A stretch of 64,000 nt of DNA from Hormiphora californensis (taxonomy: Eukaryota > Ctenophora > Tentaculata > Cydippida > Pleurobrachiidae), in contig CM035353.1 in assembly GCA_020137815.1 (NCBI GenBank), positions 6,133,597 through 6,197,596 of the forward strand, written 5' to 3'. This document shows, in pieces, positions 61,767 through 64,000 of the stretch (within the stretch, counting starts at the first letter, position 1; the number at the start of each line of letters is the position of its first letter). A program made the translations under genes and the position numbers. The notes beneath the pieces were generated by a model, which was not told where the DNA came from, did no database searches, and saw only the letters and a list, made by a program, of their open reading frames with translations.

Positions 61767-64000
61767 AGATATCTGGGGTTACCTACCACTATAAAGATAC
61801 TATCTACAGATATCTGGGGTTACCTACCACTATAAAGATACTATCTACAGATATATGGGGTTACCTACCACTATAAAGATACTATCTACAGATATCTGGG
61901 GTTACCTACCACTATAAAGATACTATCTACAGATATCTGGGGTTACCTACCACTATAAAGATACTATCTACAGATATCTGGGGTTACCTACCACTATAAA
62001 GATACTATCTACAGATATCTGGGGTTACCTACCACTATAAAGATACTATCTACAGATATCTGGGGTTACCTACCACTATAAAGATACTATCTACAGATAT
62101 CTGGGGTTACCTACCACAATAAAGATACTATCTATACAGATATCTGGGGTCACCTACCACTATAAAGATACTATCTACAGATATCTGGGGTTACCTACCA
62201 CTATAAAGATACTATCTACAGATATCTGGGGTTACCTACCACTATAAAGATACTATCTACAGATATCTGGGGTTACCTACCACTATAAAGATACTATCTA
62301 CAGATATCTGGGGTTACCTACCACTATAAAGATACTATCTACAGATATCTGGGGTTACCTACCACTATAAAGATAGGGTAGCGACTGGCTATTTGAAACA
62401 GTTTTTCACTTTTTTCCCTTGCCTGCCCACAAATCAAGTCGAACCCAAATTTTTTTGACCTTGTGTTACCGAGACAGTCCCTGGGTAGTTTTTTGGGTGG
62501 TTGGAGATGTCTCATTTTGTCTTCCGGGGTCAGGGTCACGTGATATCTATCCAAATTTGGTGTTTCAATTTACCCGCCTCGGTCTGCTAATTTGAAACAC
62601 CCGTATCTCCCTCAATTTCTCCACGAAACCAAAATTTTTGACATTGAATAGTTAGAAAAGGGTTGTGCAGAGCCATTCCATGTCTGAAATCTGAATTTTG
62701 TTGAACGTGCTTGGTGCAATGACCTTTTCCAAAAACTGTTTCAAATTAGCAGGAAAACAGTTTTTGCCTCATATTCGGCCAACTTTTGGCAGAAATGACT
62801 CAAATCATAGTTTATATCCTGCCTCATGCTCATATTGAACAACAAAAATGTCGACAATCCACTCGGAGAAAATTGTTTCAAATAGCCCTCCTCAGTGTTT
62901 CAAGTTACCAGACTCTCTTCACTGTGCTACAGCACACACACGACACCAATCAGAGAGCAAATAACGCGCATTTGTTTCAAATAACCAGAGCACGTGTTTC
63001 AAGTTATCAGACACTGTTTCAAGTTAGCAGGCGTTTCAAATTGCCAGTCGCTACCCTACTATCTACAGATATCTGGGGTTACCTACCACTATAAAGATAC
63101 TATCTACAGATATCTGGGGTTACCTACCACTATAAAGATACTATCTACAGATATCTGGGGTTACCTACCACTATAAAGATACTATCTACAGATATCTGGG
63201 GTTACCTACCACTATAAAGATACTATCTACAGATATCTGGGGTTACCTACCACTATAAAGATACTATCTACAGATATCTGGGGTTACCTACCACTATAAG
63301 ATACTATCTACAGATATCTGAGGTTACCTACCACTATAAAGATACTATCTACAGATATCTGGGGTTACCTACCACTATAAAGATACTATCTACAGATATC
63401 TGGGGTTACCTACCACTATAAAGATACTATCTACAGATATCTGGGGTTACCTACCACTATAAAGATACTATCTACAGATATCTGGGGTTACCTACCACTA
63501 TAAAGATACTATCTACAGATATCTGGGGTTACCTACCACTATAAAGATACTATCTACAGATATCTGGGGTTACCTACCACTATAAAGATACTATCTACAG
63601 ATATCTGGGGTAACCTACCACTATAAAGATACTATCTACAGATATCTGGGGTTACCTACCACTATAAAGATACTATCTACAGATATCTGGGGTTACCTAC
63701 CACTGTAAAGATACTATCTACAGATATCTGGGGTTACCTACCACTATAAAGATACTATCTACAGATATCTGGGGTTACCTACCACTGTAAAGATACTATC
63801 TACAGATATCTGGGGTTACCTACCACTATAAAGATACTATCTACAGATATCTGGGGTTACCTACCACTATAAAGATACTATCTACAGATATCTGGGGTTA
63901 CCTACCACTATAAAGATACTATCTACAGATATCTGGGGTTACCTACCACTATAAAGATACTATCTACAGATATCTGGGGTTACCTACCACTATAAAGATA
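61767..64000 (-). repeat. 41-bp minisatellite running to the window edge
   Basis: Unit cagatatctggggttaccta + ccactataaagatactatcta, about 38 copies visible plus one insertion. On the minus strand each unit contains tatagtg|gtaggtaacc, a donor-like site. The preceding frame GATAGTATCTTTATAGTG (DSIFIV) could be an LRP exon end lying beyond the window. Confidence 0.93.
62376..63056. mobile_element. 681-bp element inserted at TA in the minisatellite
   Basis: GGGTAGCGACTGGC(t)ATTTGAAAC at the left and its complement at the right (24 bp, one mismatch). The TA at 62,374 is duplicated at 63,057; excision restores aagaTActatc of the repeat unit. The interior repeats GTTTCAA(A/G)TTA(G/C)CAG-like motifs and encodes nothing. 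Confidence 0.85.

Overview
The window is animal nuclear DNA. It shows spliced genes with GT-AG introns, LDL-receptor-type YWTD/EGF exons, a seven-transmembrane receptor with LDLa modules, and a clear TMEM69 (DUF3429) gene, set in repeat-rich intergenic DNA. An early-branching marine invertebrate such as a sponge or cnidarian fits the mix, but nothing here fixes the taxon. All calls come from reading the sequence; no database search was run.

Region by region. Bases 1-26,600 are almost entirely transposon debris. There are C2H2 zinc-finger and SET-domain exons in several broken copies (3.4-8.3 kb), DUF4218-like CACTA/EnSpm transposase pieces (7.0 and 11.9-13.4 kb), a Helitron-like fragment (24.4 kb), and many non-autonomous inverted-repeat elements. 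These include a nested cluster at 14.2-16.8 kb, a 612-bp element with perfect 40-bp ends, and a 0.9-kb element full of CGTAACG-type repeats. Bases 26,669-27,244 hold a small single-pass membrane protein with PPxY motifs. Bases 27.1-33.5 kb hold a minus-strand cluster of duplicated exons, some with helicase signatures (GRVGRAG, IAVFC), including a 1.5-kb direct duplication. Bases 36,718-43,382 hold TMEM69 (+ strand, four coding exons). Its second intron is swollen by a 65-bp satellite that contains the exon 3 splice acceptor and exon start, and that is itself interrupted by a LINE-like insertion.

From 61.5 kb down to 45.0 kb the minus strand encodes the C-terminal ~1,145 residues of an LRP-type receptor: YWTD propellers, EGF modules, one transmembrane segment and a short tail. 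I could chain 18 exons with matching splice phases. The N-terminus lies beyond 64 kb. Two neighbouring exons encode alternative transmembrane segments and cannot be joined in frame. An apparently intronless GPCR gene (56,450-59,717, + strand) sits inside one 5.1-kb LRP intron on the opposite strand.

The most striking theme is that several tandem arrays start at, or contain, splice junctions of the host genes: TMEM69 exon 3 acceptor; LRP donors at 50.47, 53.89 and 60.80 kb; probably also the array at 61.8-64.0 kb. Two LRP exons each carry one extra C in a C-run, and the GPCR frame breaks beside short G/A runs. These look like consensus indels, but mutation cannot be excluded.
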